Below, piece after piece: positions 53,820 to 63,095 of a stretch of DNA of 64,000 bases (the stretch's first letter is position 1; each line of letters starts with the position of its first letter). The DNA lies in contig NZ_JH921517.1 of assembly GCF_000299035.1 (NCBI RefSeq), forward strand, positions 485,317 to 549,316, in the 5' to 3' direction. Below the pieces are notes generated by a model, which saw nothing but the letters and a program-made list of their open reading frames with translations, was not told the origin of the DNA and did not search any database. A program made the position numbers and the translations under genes. The stretch is from Bacillus bingmayongensis (GTDB lineage Bacteria; Bacillota; Bacilli; Bacillales; Bacillaceae_G).

Positions 53820-54374
53820 TTATCTTTCGAATGGTTTTGCATCATCAGGAGATGCAAAAGGGTTTTCTTGATTAATGTGGTCATAGAACATTACGCCATT
53901 TAAATGGTCAATTTCATGTTGAAATACAATCGCTGGTAAGCCTTTCAAACGTAATTTTACTTCTTCGCCATCGATAGTAGTTGCTTTAACTGTGATTCGT
54001 GTATAACGCGGAACATAGCCAGGTACTTCACGATCCACAGATAGGCACCCTTCGCCGCCTGATAAGTATGTACGTTCAACAGAGTGACTAATAATTTTTG
54101 GATTGAATAAAGCGTAGCTGTATAATTTCTCATTTGTATCAGTAACATGAACAGCAATCATTCTTTTGGAAATGCCAATTTGTGGTGCAGCAATCCCGAT
54201 TCCTGGGCGTAAATTATATTTTTCAACCATTTCAGGGTTTTGACTGTTTATTACAAGTTCCATCATTTCTTTAAGAGTACGTATATCTTCTTCACTTGCG
54301 GGCAGAGCTACTTCTTCTGCTACTGCTCGTAGAATGGGATTTCCTTCACGAATTACATCATTCATTGTAAGCAT
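53820..54374 (-). CDS. def: Peptide deformylase
   Basis: Removes the N-terminal formyl group from new proteins. The 184-residue enzyme (Gram-positive type 2) has the three motifs [19 protein letters not shown] (metal Cys) and [15 protein letters not shown] (metal histidines), with the insertions usual for the Bacillus/Staphylococcus enzyme. RBS AAAGGAGAG precedes the ATG. It corresponds to B. subtilis DefB (YkrB) by order. Confidence 0.95.
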   Translation of the reverse strand: MLTMNDVIREGNPILRAVAEEVALPASEEDIRTLKEMMELVINSQNPEMVEKYNLRPGIGIAAPQIGISKRMIAVHVTDTNEKLYSYALFNPKIISHSVERTYLSGGEGCLSVDREVPGYVPRYTRITVKATTIDGEEVKLRLKGLPAIVFQHEIDHLNGVMFYDHINQENPFASPDDAKPFER

Positions 54375-54563
54375 TCACAATCTCTCCTTTCTCCTTTAGT
54401 CTACCAAAGGACCTAAAAAAAGTCATGATAAAGTGCATAGCACCTATATAATTTGAGCGGATTAAGAGTATGCCTAGTGCGGTATTCTTCATCGGCGTTT
54501 GTTTGGTAAAAAAGAAAAGACGGCAAAGCCGCCTGTTTCTTTCTATAGTTGTTTTGTTTTACA

Positions 54564-54710
54564 TTAACGAATGCAAGCAGCACCAACGATAATTAAAAGG
54601 ATAAACAATACAACGATTAAGGCAAAGCCGCGTCCGGATCCTCCGCAAGAACCTCCATAGCCATAGGAAGGATATGAACAAGTTGGATAACAATATGTGT
54701 ATCCGTACAT
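54564..54710 (-). CDS. YjcZ-family small sporulation-type peptide (48 aa)
   Basis: A 48-residue peptide with AAAGGAGG nine bases upstream. It starts with a Tyr/Gly/Cys-rich stretch ([24 protein letters not shown]) and ends with one membrane helix ([20 protein letters not shown]). This is the recognisable pattern of the YjcZ family, small proteins of bacilli that are often produced in sporulation. The location in the cell is probably a spore membrane. The gene is monocistronic. Confidence 0.82.
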   Translation of the reverse strand: MYGYTYCYPTCSYPSYGYGGSCGGSGRGFALIVVLFILLIIVGAACIR

Positions 54711-55009
54711 GAGATGACCTCCTTTATCATTTCCCGCTAATACTGCGGTTATTATAATGTATGGGAGAATTGTTAGGAGTGTATAGACATTCGCCTAGAA
54801 AAGGAAGAAGTGATTGCATATTTTTGTTATAAAGAGAGAAAAACTAAGAAGAATTAAATCGTTTACATATTATTCTACGACGAAAAACAGGTTGAAAAGG
54901 GAATAATATAACAGTAGGTTATTGCTTACTAATACAGATGTGAAAATGAAAACACCTATGTATAGTGGAAACCTCAATGTTATTCATAAAAAAATCGTAA
55001 CCAAAGTAA

Positions 55010-55039
55010 TTGACATCGTGATTAGAATAGTTGTAAACT
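55010..55039 (+). promoter_or_regulatory. Probable pdh operon promoter
   Basis: TTGACA (55010-55015) and TAAACT (55034-55039), spacing 18. The rest of the 500-base leader (54711-55223) contains a small stem AACCGGCG...TGTCGGTT near 55119 and an imperfect cre-like TGAAAGCGTTTCA at 55178, and no gene. Confidence 0.5.
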
Positions 55040-55166
55040 AAAAAACGTGATCAAGATTGTATTAATATGTTTCTGAAAAAACATTAGTACAGATTGTTAG
55101 GTACACAAAATTATTCTCAACCGGCGAGGTTTCTTGTCGGTTTACATGGTTGCGTTTTCGGACTAG

Positions 55167-56339
<1,173 letters not shown>

Positions 56340-56342
56340 GCC

Positions 56343-57320
56343 ATGGCTCAAATGACAATGATTCAAGCAATCACTGATGCTTTACGCGTTGAAATGAAAA
56401 ATGACCCTAACGTACTTGTGTTTGGTGAAGACGTTGGTGTAAACGGCGGTGTATTCCGTGCTACTGAAGGTCTACAAGCTGAATTCGGTGAAGACCGTGT
56501 AATGGATACTCCACTTGCAGAGTCTGGTATTGGTGGACTTGCAGTTGGACTTGCACTTGAAGGCTTCCGTCCAGTTCCAGAAATTCAATTCTTCGGTTTC
56601 GTTTACGAAGTAATGGATTCAATTTCTGGTCAAATGGCTCGTATGCGTTACCGTTCTGGTGGACGTTGGAATGCTCCAATTACAGTTCGTTCTCCATTCG
56701 GTGGTGGCGTTCATACTCCAGAATTACACGCTGATAGCTTAGAAGGATTAGTTGCACAACAACCTGGTCTAAAAGTTGTTATTCCATCTACTCCATACGA
56801 TGCAAAAGGTCTTTTAATCTCTGCGATTCGTGACAACGATCCAGTTATCTACCTAGAGCATATGAAATTGTACCGTTCATTCCGTCAAGAAGTACCAGAA
56901 GGCGAATACACAGTTGACTTAGGAAAAGCTGATGTGAAACGCGAAGGTACAGATGTATCTGTTATCGCATATGGTGCGATGGTACACGCTGCATTAAAAG
57001 CTGCTGAAGAACTTGAAAAAGAAGGTATCTCTTTAGAGGTTGTTGACTTACGTACAGTTCAACCATTAGATATCGAAACAATCATTGCTTCTGTTGAAAA
57101 AACAGGCCGCGTAGTTGTTGTTCAAGAAGCTCAAAAACAAGCTGGTATTGCAGCAAACGTTGTAGCGGAAATTAACGACCGTGCAATCTTAAACTTAGAA
57201 GCTCCAGTTGTACGTGTTGCAGCTGCTGATACAGTATTCCCATTCTCTCAAGCTGAGAGCGTATGGTTACCAAACCATAAAGATATTGTTGAAGCTGTTA
57301 ACAAAGTAATGAACTTCTAA
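56343..57320 (+). CDS. pdhB: Pyruvate dehydrogenase E1 beta subunit
   Basis: Partner of PdhA in the E1 heterotetramer. The 325-residue protein has [74 protein letters not shown] and the C-terminal transketolase domain ([15 protein letters not shown]). RBS AAGGAG lies within the end of pdhA. A strong palindrome follows the gene. Confidence 0.97.
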   Translation: MAQMTMIQAITDALRVEMKNDPNVLVFGEDVGVNGGVFRATEGLQAEFGEDRVMDTPLAESGIGGLAVGLALEGFRPVPEIQFFGFVYEVMDSISGQMARMRYRSGGRWNAPITVRSPFGGGVHTPELHADSLEGLVAQQPGLKVVIPSTPYDAKGLLISAIRDNDPVIYLEHMKLYRSFRQEVPEGEYTVDLGKADVKREGTDVSVIAYGAMVHAALKAAEELEKEGISLEVVDLRTVQPLDIETIIASVEKTGRVVVVQEAQKQAGIAANVVAEINDRAILNLEAPVVRVAAADTVFPFSQAESVWLPNHKDIVEAVNKVMNF

Positions 57321-57337
57321 TTTTAGTTTTTCATGTG

Positions 57338-57369
57338 CAAAAGAAATCAGCACATGCTGATTTCTTTTG
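57338..57369 (+). terminator. Perfect palindrome between pdhB and pdhC
   Basis: CAAAAGAAATCAGCA and TGCTGATTTCTTTTG pair over 15 bp. Without a clear T run, it may be a partial terminator or processing hairpin that splits pdhAB from pdhCD. Confidence 0.6.
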
Positions 57370-57412
57370 TACTTATTCCATAATAATGATATGAATCAGG
57401 GGGCTGAATTCC

Positions 57413-58699
57413 GTGGCATTTGAATTTAAACTACCAGATATCGGTGAAGGTATCCACGAAGGTGAAATCGTAAAATGGTTTATTAAACCAGGCGATGAAG
57501 TAAACGAAGACGATGTACTTCTTGAAGTACAAAATGATAAAGCAGTTGTAGAGATCCCTTCTCCAGTTAAAGGTAAAGTACTTGAAGTACTTGTAGAAGA
57601 AGGTACAGTTGCAGTAGTAGGAGATACTTTAATTAAGTTCGACGCTCCTGGATACGAAAACCTTAAATTTAAAGGTGACGACCATGACGACGCTCCAAAA
57701 GCTGAAGAAGTGAAAGAAGAAGCTCCAGCAGCAGCAGCTACTCCAGCAGCAACTGAAGAAGTAGTAAATGAGCGCGTAATCGCTATGCCATCTGTACGTA
57801 AATACGCTCGCGAAAAAGGTGTAGACATCCATAAAGTAGCTGGCACTGGTAAAAACGGTCGCGTTGTAAAGGCTGACATCGATGCATTTGCAAATGGTGG
57901 ACAAGCAGCAGTAGCAGCAACTGAAGCTCCAGCAGCAGCAGCTCCAGCAGCAGCGAAAGAAGAAGCACCAAAAGCACAACCAATCCCAGCTGGTGAATAC
58001 CCAGAAACTCGTGAGAAAATGAGCGGTATCCGTAAAGCAATTGCAAAAGCAATGGTTAACTCTAAACATACAGCTCCTCACGTAACATTAATGGACGAGG
58101 TAGATGTAACAGAACTTGTTGCTCACCGTAAAAAGTTCAAAGCAGTTGCAGCTGACAAAGGTATTAAATTAACTTACCTTCCATACGTTGTAAAAGCTTT
58201 AACATCTGCATTACGTGAATTCCCAATGTTGAATACTGCTTTAGACGATGCTTCTCAAGAAATCGTTCATAAACATTACTTCAACATCGGTATCGCAGCT
58301 GATACAGACAAAGGTCTATTAGTACCAGTTGTAAAAGATACAGATCGTAAATCTATCTTCACAATCTCTAACGAGATCAATGAACTTGCTGGTAAAGCAC
58401 GCGAAGGTCGCTTAGCTCCAGCAGAAATGAAAGGTGCTTCTTGCACAATTACAAACATTGGTTCTGCAGGTGGACAATGGTTCACTCCAGTTATCAATCA
58501 CCCAGAAGTAGCAATCCTTGGTATTGGCCGTATCGCTGAAAAACCAGTTGTGAAAAACGGTGAAATCGTTGCAGCTCCAGTATTAGCATTATCTCTAAGC
58601 TTTGACCATCGTTTAATTGACGGCGCAACTGCTCAAAAAGCATTAAACCAAATTAAACGTTTATTGAACGACCCACAATTATTAGTAATGGAGGCGTAA
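57413..58699 (+). CDS. pdhC: Pyruvate dehydrogenase E2, dihydrolipoyl acetyltransferase
   Basis: Core of the complex, carries the acetyl group on lipoyl-lysine. The 428-residue protein has one lipoyl domain (residues 1-80, [15 protein letters not shown] with the lipoylated Lys), an Ala/Pro-rich hinge, the E3-binding domain ([34 protein letters not shown]), a second Ala-rich hinge and the catalytic domain ending in [15 protein letters not shown] (active His). The start is a GTG at 57413 after GGGGGCTG. Confidence 0.97.
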   Translation: MAFEFKLPDIGEGIHEGEIVKWFIKPGDEVNEDDVLLEVQNDKAVVEIPSPVKGKVLEVLVEEGTVAVVGDTLIKFDAPGYENLKFKGDDHDDAPKAEEVKEEAPAAAATPAATEEVVNERVIAMPSVRKYAREKGVDIHKVAGTGKNGRVVKADIDAFANGGQAAVAATEAPAAAAPAAAKEEAPKAQPIPAGEYPETREKMSGIRKAIAKAMVNSKHTAPHVTLMDEVDVTELVAHRKKFKAVAADKGIKLTYLPYVVKALTSALREFPMLNTALDDASQEIVHKHYFNIGIAADTDKGLLVPVVKDTDRKSIFTISNEINELAGKAREGRLAPAEMKGASCTITNIGSAGGQWFTPVINHPEVAILGIGRIAEKPVVKNGEIVAAPVLALSLSFDHRLIDGATAQKALNQIKRLLNDPQLLVMEA

Positions 58700-58704
58700 T
58701 AACA

Positions 58705-60117
58705 ATGGTAGTAGGAGATTTCCCAATTGAATTAGATACAGTCGTTGTTGGTGCAGGTCCTGGTGGATATGTTGCAGCAATTCGTGCAGCACAATTAGGT
58801 CAAAAGGTAGCAATTATTGAAAAAGCTAACCTTGGTGGCGTATGCTTAAACGTTGGATGTATTCCTTCTAAAGCATTAATCAATGCAGGTCATCGTTATG
58901 AGAATGCAAAACATTCTGATGACATGGGTATCACTGCTGAGAACGTAACAGTTGATTTCACAAAAGTTCAAGAATGGAAAAATGGCGTAGTTAAGAAATT
59001 AACTGGCGGTGTTGAAGGCCTTCTTAAAGGTAACAAAGTTGAAATCATTCGCGGTGAAGCTTACTTCGTAGATGCAAACACATTACGCGTAATGACTGAA
59101 GATGCAGCTCAAACTTATACGTTTAAAAATGCTGTTCTTGCAACTGGTTCTACACCAATTGAAATTCCTGGATTCAAATACTCTAAACGTGTTATCAACT
59201 CTACAGGTGCATTAAGCTTACCTGAAATTCCTAAAAAACTTGTTGTAATCGGCGGCGGTTACATCGGTATGGAATTAGGTACTGCATATGCTAACTTCGG
59301 TACAGAAGTTACTGTAGTAGAGGCTGGCGATGAAATCTTAGCTGGTTTTGAAAAAGCAATGAGCTCAGTTGTTAAACGTGCTCTTCAGAAAAAAGGCAAC
59401 GTAAACATCCATACAAAAGCTATGGCTAAAGGCGTTGAAGAGACTGAAAACGGCGTAACAGTTAGCTTCGAAGTAAAAGGCGAAGTACAAACTGTTGAAG
59501 CTGATTACGTATTAGTAACTGTAGGTCGTCGTCCAAACACTCAAGAAATCGGTCTTGAGCAAGTTGGAATTAAAATGACTGACCGTGGTCTAATCGAAAT
59601 CGACGAACAATGTCGTACAAACGTATCAAACATCTATGCAATCGGTGATATCGTTCCTGGACCACCATTAGCTCACAAAGCTTCTTACGAAGGTAAAGTA
59701 GCTGTTGAAGCAATTAGTGGCCATGCATCAGCAATCGATTACATCGGAATTCCAGCAGTATGCTTCACTGATCCAGAATTAGCGTCTGTTGGTTACACTA
59801 AAAAACAAGCTGAAGAAGCTGGAATGAGTGTAGCTGTATCTAAGTTCCCATTCGCTGCAAACGGCCGTGCATTATCATTAAACAGCACAGACGGTTTCCT
59901 ACAACTTGTAACACGTAAAGAAGATGGTCTTCTTGTAGGTGCACAAGTTGCAGGTGCAGGTGCTTCTGATATTATCTCTGAGATTGGTTTAGCTATCGAA
60001 GCTGGAATGACAGCTGAAGATATTGCTCAAACAATCCATGCTCACCCAACATTAGGTGAAATCACAATGGAAGCAGCAGAAGTTGCTCTTGGAATGCCAA
60101 TTCACATTGTAAAATAA
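58705..60117 (+). CDS. pdhD: Dihydrolipoyl dehydrogenase (E3)
   Basis: FAD-dependent enzyme that reoxidises dihydrolipoamide. The 470-residue protein has the FAD motif [20 protein letters not shown], the redox disulfide [15 protein letters not shown], the NAD motif [38 protein letters not shown], and the C-terminal catalytic AHPTLGE. It begins five bases after pdhC and ends the operon with a strong terminator. Confidence 0.97.
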   Translation: MVVGDFPIELDTVVVGAGPGGYVAAIRAAQLGQKVAIIEKANLGGVCLNVGCIPSKALINAGHRYENAKHSDDMGITAENVTVDFTKVQEWKNGVVKKLTGGVEGLLKGNKVEIIRGEAYFVDANTLRVMTEDAAQTYTFKNAVLATGSTPIEIPGFKYSKRVINSTGALSLPEIPKKLVVIGGGYIGMELGTAYANFGTEVTVVEAGDEILAGFEKAMSSVVKRALQKKGNVNIHTKAMAKGVEETENGVTVSFEVKGEVQTVEADYVLVTVGRRPNTQEIGLEQVGIKMTDRGLIEIDEQCRTNVSNIYAIGDIVPGPPLAHKASYEGKVAVEAISGHASAIDYIGIPAVCFTDPELASVGYTKKQAEEAGMSVAVSKFPFAANGRALSLNSTDGFLQLVTRKEDGLLVGAQVAGAGASDIISEIGLAIEAGMTAEDIAQTIHAHPTLGEITMEAAEVALGMPIHIVK

Positions 60118-60130
60118 TATGGAATAAGCG

Positions 60131-60171
60131 AAAAAACCCGTCTCTTATCTGTTAAGAGACGGGTTTTTTAT
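60131..60171 (+). terminator. pdh operon terminator
   Basis: AAAACCCGTCTCTTA and TAAGAGACGGGTTTT form a long stem followed by TT. Confidence 0.95.
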
Positions 60172-60291
60172 TTCATGGAATTAAGTTTTAGTAGGGGCTA
60201 ACAAGGTCAGGATGTGTATTTGTCGAATGAATGTGTAATACTATATAGCCTAGCCAAAATTGGAATGTACGTAACTTTAATAGAAATATAC

Positions 60292-60342
60292 TGGATTCAA
60301 ATCCATTACATCTTTTCGTATTATGTAATGGATTTGAATCCA
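60292..60342. repeat. Perfect 20-bp inverted repeat
   Basis: TGGATTCAAATCCATTACAT (60292-60311) and its exact complement (60323-60342) flank 11 bases. There is no T run and no gene on either side within 50 bases. Confidence 0.85.
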
Positions 60343-60389
60343 ATACCATATCTTATTATAAAATAGAGCATGTCAAAGGAGATGGTTCG

Positions 60390-60617
60390 ATGAAAATCAT
60401 ACATGTTATATTTTATCATTTCCTTTTATGGAGTGGATTTTCTGTTGTGTTATTCTTATCGAATGGTGATAAGTTTCACTATAAAGTGATGCTCTTTTTC
60501 GTGTTTCTTTATTTAGCATATGTAATTGCTTATGTTGTTCTTAGTGTAAGAAAGCAGGCGCTATTTCTTACTTGTACAAATAGTATATTCTTTTTGATGA
60601 TATCTTTCTTTTTTTAA
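60390..60617 (+). CDS. Small membrane protein (75 aa)
   Basis: A 75-residue protein with three hydrophobic segments (IFYHFLLWSGFSVVLFL, MLFFVFLYLAYVIAYVVL and FLTCTNSIFFLMISFFF) and few charges. RBS AAAGGAG precedes the ATG. No family is recognised. It converges with the DUF1885 gene, and the stop codons are only a few bases apart. Confidence 0.65.
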   Translation: MKIIHVIFYHFLLWSGFSVVLFLSNGDKFHYKVMLFFVFLYLAYVIAYVVLSVRKQALFLTCTNSIFFLMISFFF

Positions 60618-60619
60618 AG

Positions 60620-61012
60620 CTAGCGTTTATAAAAATACATTGTTCTTCCATTAAATAACCGTAATTCACCCTCTAATTTTTTTGCTAAAAAACGGCAGAA
60701 TTCATTTGCTTTCCCTTTATCTCCAAATGTAGCAGTAGAAGGTAAGGAGATTTGAACAAAAGCTTGCTCATTTTCTATTCCAACCCCCACATAAATAGAA
60801 TTATATCGATCATGACTAGATTTTAGCTCAAGTGTAGTATCTGATGTATCAAGTATCTCGTATGGAAATGCCACGTTAGTATATGCATAGCTAACTTGCA
60901 CACCAGTTTGGGAAGTAATTGTTTTATAATAATGAAAAAGTTGTTTTACATCTTCTAATGAGACTGCTTGTTGTTTAGATTTAGGTACAAGTTTAATAAA
61001 TGCATGTTGCAT
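60620..61012 (-). CDS. DUF1885 family protein
   Basis: A 130-residue cytoplasmic protein: HAFIKLVPKSKQQAVSLEDVKQLFHYYKTITSQTGVQVSYAYTNVAFPYEI, YNSIYVGVGIE, and FGDKGKANEFCRFLAKKLEGELRLFNGRTMYFYKR. This is the pattern of DUF1885, an FKBP-like-fold protein family known from Bacillus and Geobacillus with no known role. RBS CAGGAGGAAA precedes the ATG. Confidence 0.82.
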   Translation of the reverse strand: MQHAFIKLVPKSKQQAVSLEDVKQLFHYYKTITSQTGVQVSYAYTNVAFPYEILDTSDTTLELKSSHDRYNSIYVGVGIENEQAFVQISLPSTATFGDKGKANEFCRFLAKKLEGELRLFNGRTMYFYKR

Positions 61013-61147
61013 AAAGATTTTCCTCCTGACGTAATGTATATAGTTATTTTAACACTGTTGTAAATTTTTTGACAATTAAAAAGGGATCGTTCTTCGTTTT
61101 GTTTAATATATACAAGTAGAAAGTGTTGTGAAGAAAGGAGGAAGTAA

Positions 61148-61444
61148 ATGTTTGAAAAATTGTATGATGAGCATGAAAGTGTGAAGGTACGATTTCTAGG
61201 ATTTATGACACATGAAAATCGTTATGATTTTGGGGTTATTTATACAAATATGTTTTTTGGGAAACCCCTTGTTGTTTGCATGCAGACAGGAAGAGCGACT
61301 CTATTAGGGCAAGACGATGTAGATAATGTTCAACATTTACAACAGGTCTTTAAATTACAATCGGAGGAGGAAGCGGATGATTTAGCACAGTTTTTTAAAT
61401 TTCTGGTACCGCCAACCTCCTTACATGCTGAATATGAAGAATAA
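61148..61444 (+). CDS. DUF3055-type small protein (98 aa)
   Basis: A 98-residue protein with MFEKLYDEHESVKVRFLGFMT, RYDFGVIYTNMFFGKPLVVCMQTGRATLL, DVDNVQHLQQVFKL and an acidic end. I recognise the TNMFFGKPLVxCMQTGR block of the DUF3055 family, which is found in bacilli and staphylococci. No function is known. RBS AAAGGAGGAAG precedes the ATG. Confidence 0.82.
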   Translation: MFEKLYDEHESVKVRFLGFMTHENRYDFGVIYTNMFFGKPLVVCMQTGRATLLGQDDVDNVQHLQQVFKLQSEEEADDLAQFFKFLVPPTSLHAEYEE

Positions 61445-61548
61445 ACAAATAGAAACAGTCGTACTTATTAAGATATGACTGTTTTTTTATGTTATTGTCG
61501 CATACTAATGTAAAATAATTTTTTTAATGTGTTATACTAAAAACCTAT

Positions 61549-61578
61549 TGACGGAAAAAGTATAACATATTAAAATAA
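61549..61578 (+). promoter_or_regulatory. Promoter of the sr1P cluster
   Basis: TTGACG and TAAAAT, separated by 17 bases, lie about 60-90 bases before the first sr1P start. In B. subtilis this promoter is controlled by CcpN and CcpA. Confidence 0.6.
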
Positions 61579-61638
61579 AGACAGAAGTTAAGCGGTTACA
61601 AAAGTTTTTGGGATTATAAACTTAGGGGGAAATAAAAA

Positions 61639-61767
61639 ATGGGAACAATCGTATGTCAAGATTGTGAGAGTACAATTGCACACTTCGAGGATGAGAAAGT
61701 AACAGTACTTTACGGGAAATGCGGATCTTGCGGATGTGATCACAAGGAGCATACAAAAGCCCAATAA
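61639..61767 (+). CDS. sr1P: SR1P-family GapA-binding peptide, copy 1
   Basis: A 42-residue peptide: MGTIVCQDCESTIAHFEDEK, then VTVLYGKCGSCGCDHKEHTK. This is the sequence pattern of SR1P, the peptide encoded by the small RNA SR1, which in B. subtilis binds glyceraldehyde-3-phosphate dehydrogenase GapA and helps it work with RNase J1. Cysteine pairs CxxC (residues 6-9) and CGSCGC (28-33) suggest metal binding. RBS TTAGGGGGAAA precedes the ATG. It is the most divergent of the three tandem copies. Confidence 0.88.
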   Translation: MGTIVCQDCESTIAHFEDEKVTVLYGKCGSCGCDHKEHTKAQ

Positions 61768-61827
61768 TATATAGGAATCTTGCAACTGAAAAAGTTTTTA
61801 GGACCATAAACTTAGGGGGAAATGAAA

Positions 61828-61956
61828 ATGGGAACGATCGTATGTCAAGTTTGTGAAGGAACAATTGCACACTTTGAAGATGAAAAGACAACAGTACTTT
61901 ACGGAAAATGTGGATCTCATTGCGAATGTGATCACAAGGAACATACAAAAGCTTAG
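61828..61956 (+). CDS. sr1P: SR1P-family peptide, copy 2
   Basis: A 42-residue peptide almost the same as copy 3 (MGTIVCQVCEGTIAHFEDEK, TTVLYGKCGSHCECDHKEHT), with the cysteine cluster changed from CGSCGC to CGSHCEC, one residue longer, and a TAG stop. Its leader repeats that of copy 1 (CATAAACTTAGGGGGAAATGA), showing a tandem duplication of about 190 bases including the translation signal. It has no promoter or terminator of its own. Confidence 0.88.
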   Translation: MGTIVCQVCEGTIAHFEDEKTTVLYGKCGSHCECDHKEHTKA

Positions 61957-62024
61957 TAATATATAGAACGTGTAAATGTAAAGGGTTTCAAATCACAATT
62001 CAAATTCAGGGGGAAATGAAGAAA

Positions 62025-62156
62025 ATGGGAACAATCGTATGTCAAGTTTGTGAAGGAACAATTGCACACTTTGAAGATGAAAAAACAACAGTACTTTACG
62101 GAAAATGTGAATCTCATTGCGAATGTGGTCACAAAGAGCATACAAAAGCCCAATAA
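62025..62156 (+). CDS. sr1P: SR1P-family peptide, copy 3
   Basis: A 43-residue peptide (MGTIVCQVCEGTIAHFEDEK, TTVLYGKCESHCECGHKEHT) that shares most of its DNA with copy 2, differing at two positions in the C-terminal cluster (GKCES, CECGH). Its leader has only the CAGGGGGAAATGA part in common with the others. A strong terminator follows. The near identity of copies 2 and 3 means that this duplication is more recent than the split from copy 1. Confidence 0.88.
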   Translation: MGTIVCQVCEGTIAHFEDEKTTVLYGKCESHCECGHKEHTKAQ

Positions 62157-62159
62157 TTA

Positions 62160-62192
62160 AAAGGCGCCTGCACATTTGCAGGCGCTTTTTTA
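62160..62192. terminator. sr1P cluster terminator
   Basis: AAGGCGCCTGCA and TGCAGGCGCTTTTTT stem; it also faces the convergent tgl gene. Confidence 0.92.
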
Positions 62193-63020
62193 ATAGATTG
62201 TAGTTGTGTGACCAACTGTTACAACAATTGCATCATCTCGAATTGGAATGAATTTGAGTGTTGTTTGTAGACTATTAGTAGAAGTATATTGGCTCATGAG
62301 GCGGCTATCTATGCGAGTAATAAAATCTGTTAAATATGCTGAGACAAAGGCATTGGGAATTCTTCGTTCATTTAATAAATAAATGATTTGTTCTTTTGTT
62401 TGTACTCCTACACCATGCCCATAAAAAAAGAAATTACCTAAATAAATCGCATTCTCTCCTTGCCATTCAATTGAAGTTGGATTCACTTGTGGATTTTTAA
62501 AGTAAACAAGATCGCCAGGAACGATATCCCCACCGGTTTTTGTTATCAGTTTTAAATCTCGGTCATAATCCCATGTATATAGTAGAAGATTCGCGAATAA
62601 GAAGTTAAAAGTTTTATCATCATATAGTGCTAAAAGTGCTTTGTAAAAAATAATAATCATTGCTGTTGCACATTCTGTTCCGTACTTTTTTCCATTTTTA
62701 AAAATATCTCGTATCGCGACGGAGGGTGGTACATTTGGGAGTAGTTGAAATCCTCCTAGTGGTGTCCTTTGCCAAAATTCAGGGTTACAATAGGATTGTT
62801 GGAATGTACGGAACTGAAGTCCACTTTGAAAGAGTTCTAAGGCAGATGTAATAATATGAATTCGCAAATTCAGATCAAAACTGAGTTCATCAGCTGTTCG
62901 GAATGAATATACTTCTTGATTTCCAGTCATAATGGCTAATATTTGTTGTTTCTCAGTAGCGAACGGTTCATTTTCACTCGTGATATAAGGATGTACAATA
63001 GAACGCCCAATCACAATCAT
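62190..63020 (-). CDS. tgl: Protein-glutamine gamma-glutamyltransferase Tgl (spore coat)
   Basis: Cross-links coat proteins of the spore through glutamyl-lysine bonds. The 276-residue protein follows B. subtilis Tgl (about 30 residues shorter): [56 protein letters not shown] with the catalytic Cys, [26 protein letters not shown], and [14 protein letters not shown] with the His. A ribosome site is weak. Neighbours speA and sr1P are in the order known from bacilli, although tgl is elsewhere in B. subtilis. Expression is expected late in sporulation in the mother cell. Confidence 0.9.
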   Translation of the reverse strand: MIVIGRSIVHPYITSENEPFATEKQQILAIMTGNQEVYSFRTADELSFDLNLRIHIITSALELFQSGLQFRTFQQSYCNPEFWQRTPLGGFQLLPNVPPSVAIRDIFKNGKKYGTECATAMIIIFYKALLALYDDKTFNFLFANLLLYTWDYDRDLKLITKTGGDIVPGDLVYFKNPQVNPTSIEWQGENAIYLGNFFFYGHGVGVQTKEQIIYLLNERRIPNAFVSAYLTDFITRIDSRLMSQYTSTNSLQTTLKFIPIRDDAIVVTVGHTTTIY

Positions 63021-63095
63021 AACTGTATCACCGCCTATACGTTACATTCTTTAGTATGGTATGAGTAAATGAAAAAAGGGTGAAAAAAAAGCCTA

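Larger units (their letters stand above)
61549..62193 (+). ncRNA. SR1-type dual-function RNA, three-cistron form
   Basis: A promoter stands before the first sr1P frame and a strong terminator after the third, with none between, so one RNA of about 600 nt should carry all three. In B. subtilis SR1 is about 205 nt, has one frame and also base-pairs with ahrC mRNA. Position next to speA and downstream of pdhD is conserved. Whether the base-pairing function remains cannot be told. Confidence 0.6.

Noticed and set aside
57373-57879. 168-codon Ser/Thr-rich frame opposite pdhC
   Set aside because: Antisense shadow of the lipoyl and E3-binding region; no ribosome site.
57629-58081. 150-codon Cys/Phe-rich frame opposite pdhC
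   Set aside because: It is the antisense of the Ala/Pro-rich hinge of pdhC; the biased composition keeps it open by chance.
61588-62175. Repeated minus-strand frames opposite the sr1P cluster
   Set aside because: They repeat only because sr1P repeats. The plus strand has ribosome sites, the SR1P pattern and a promoter.
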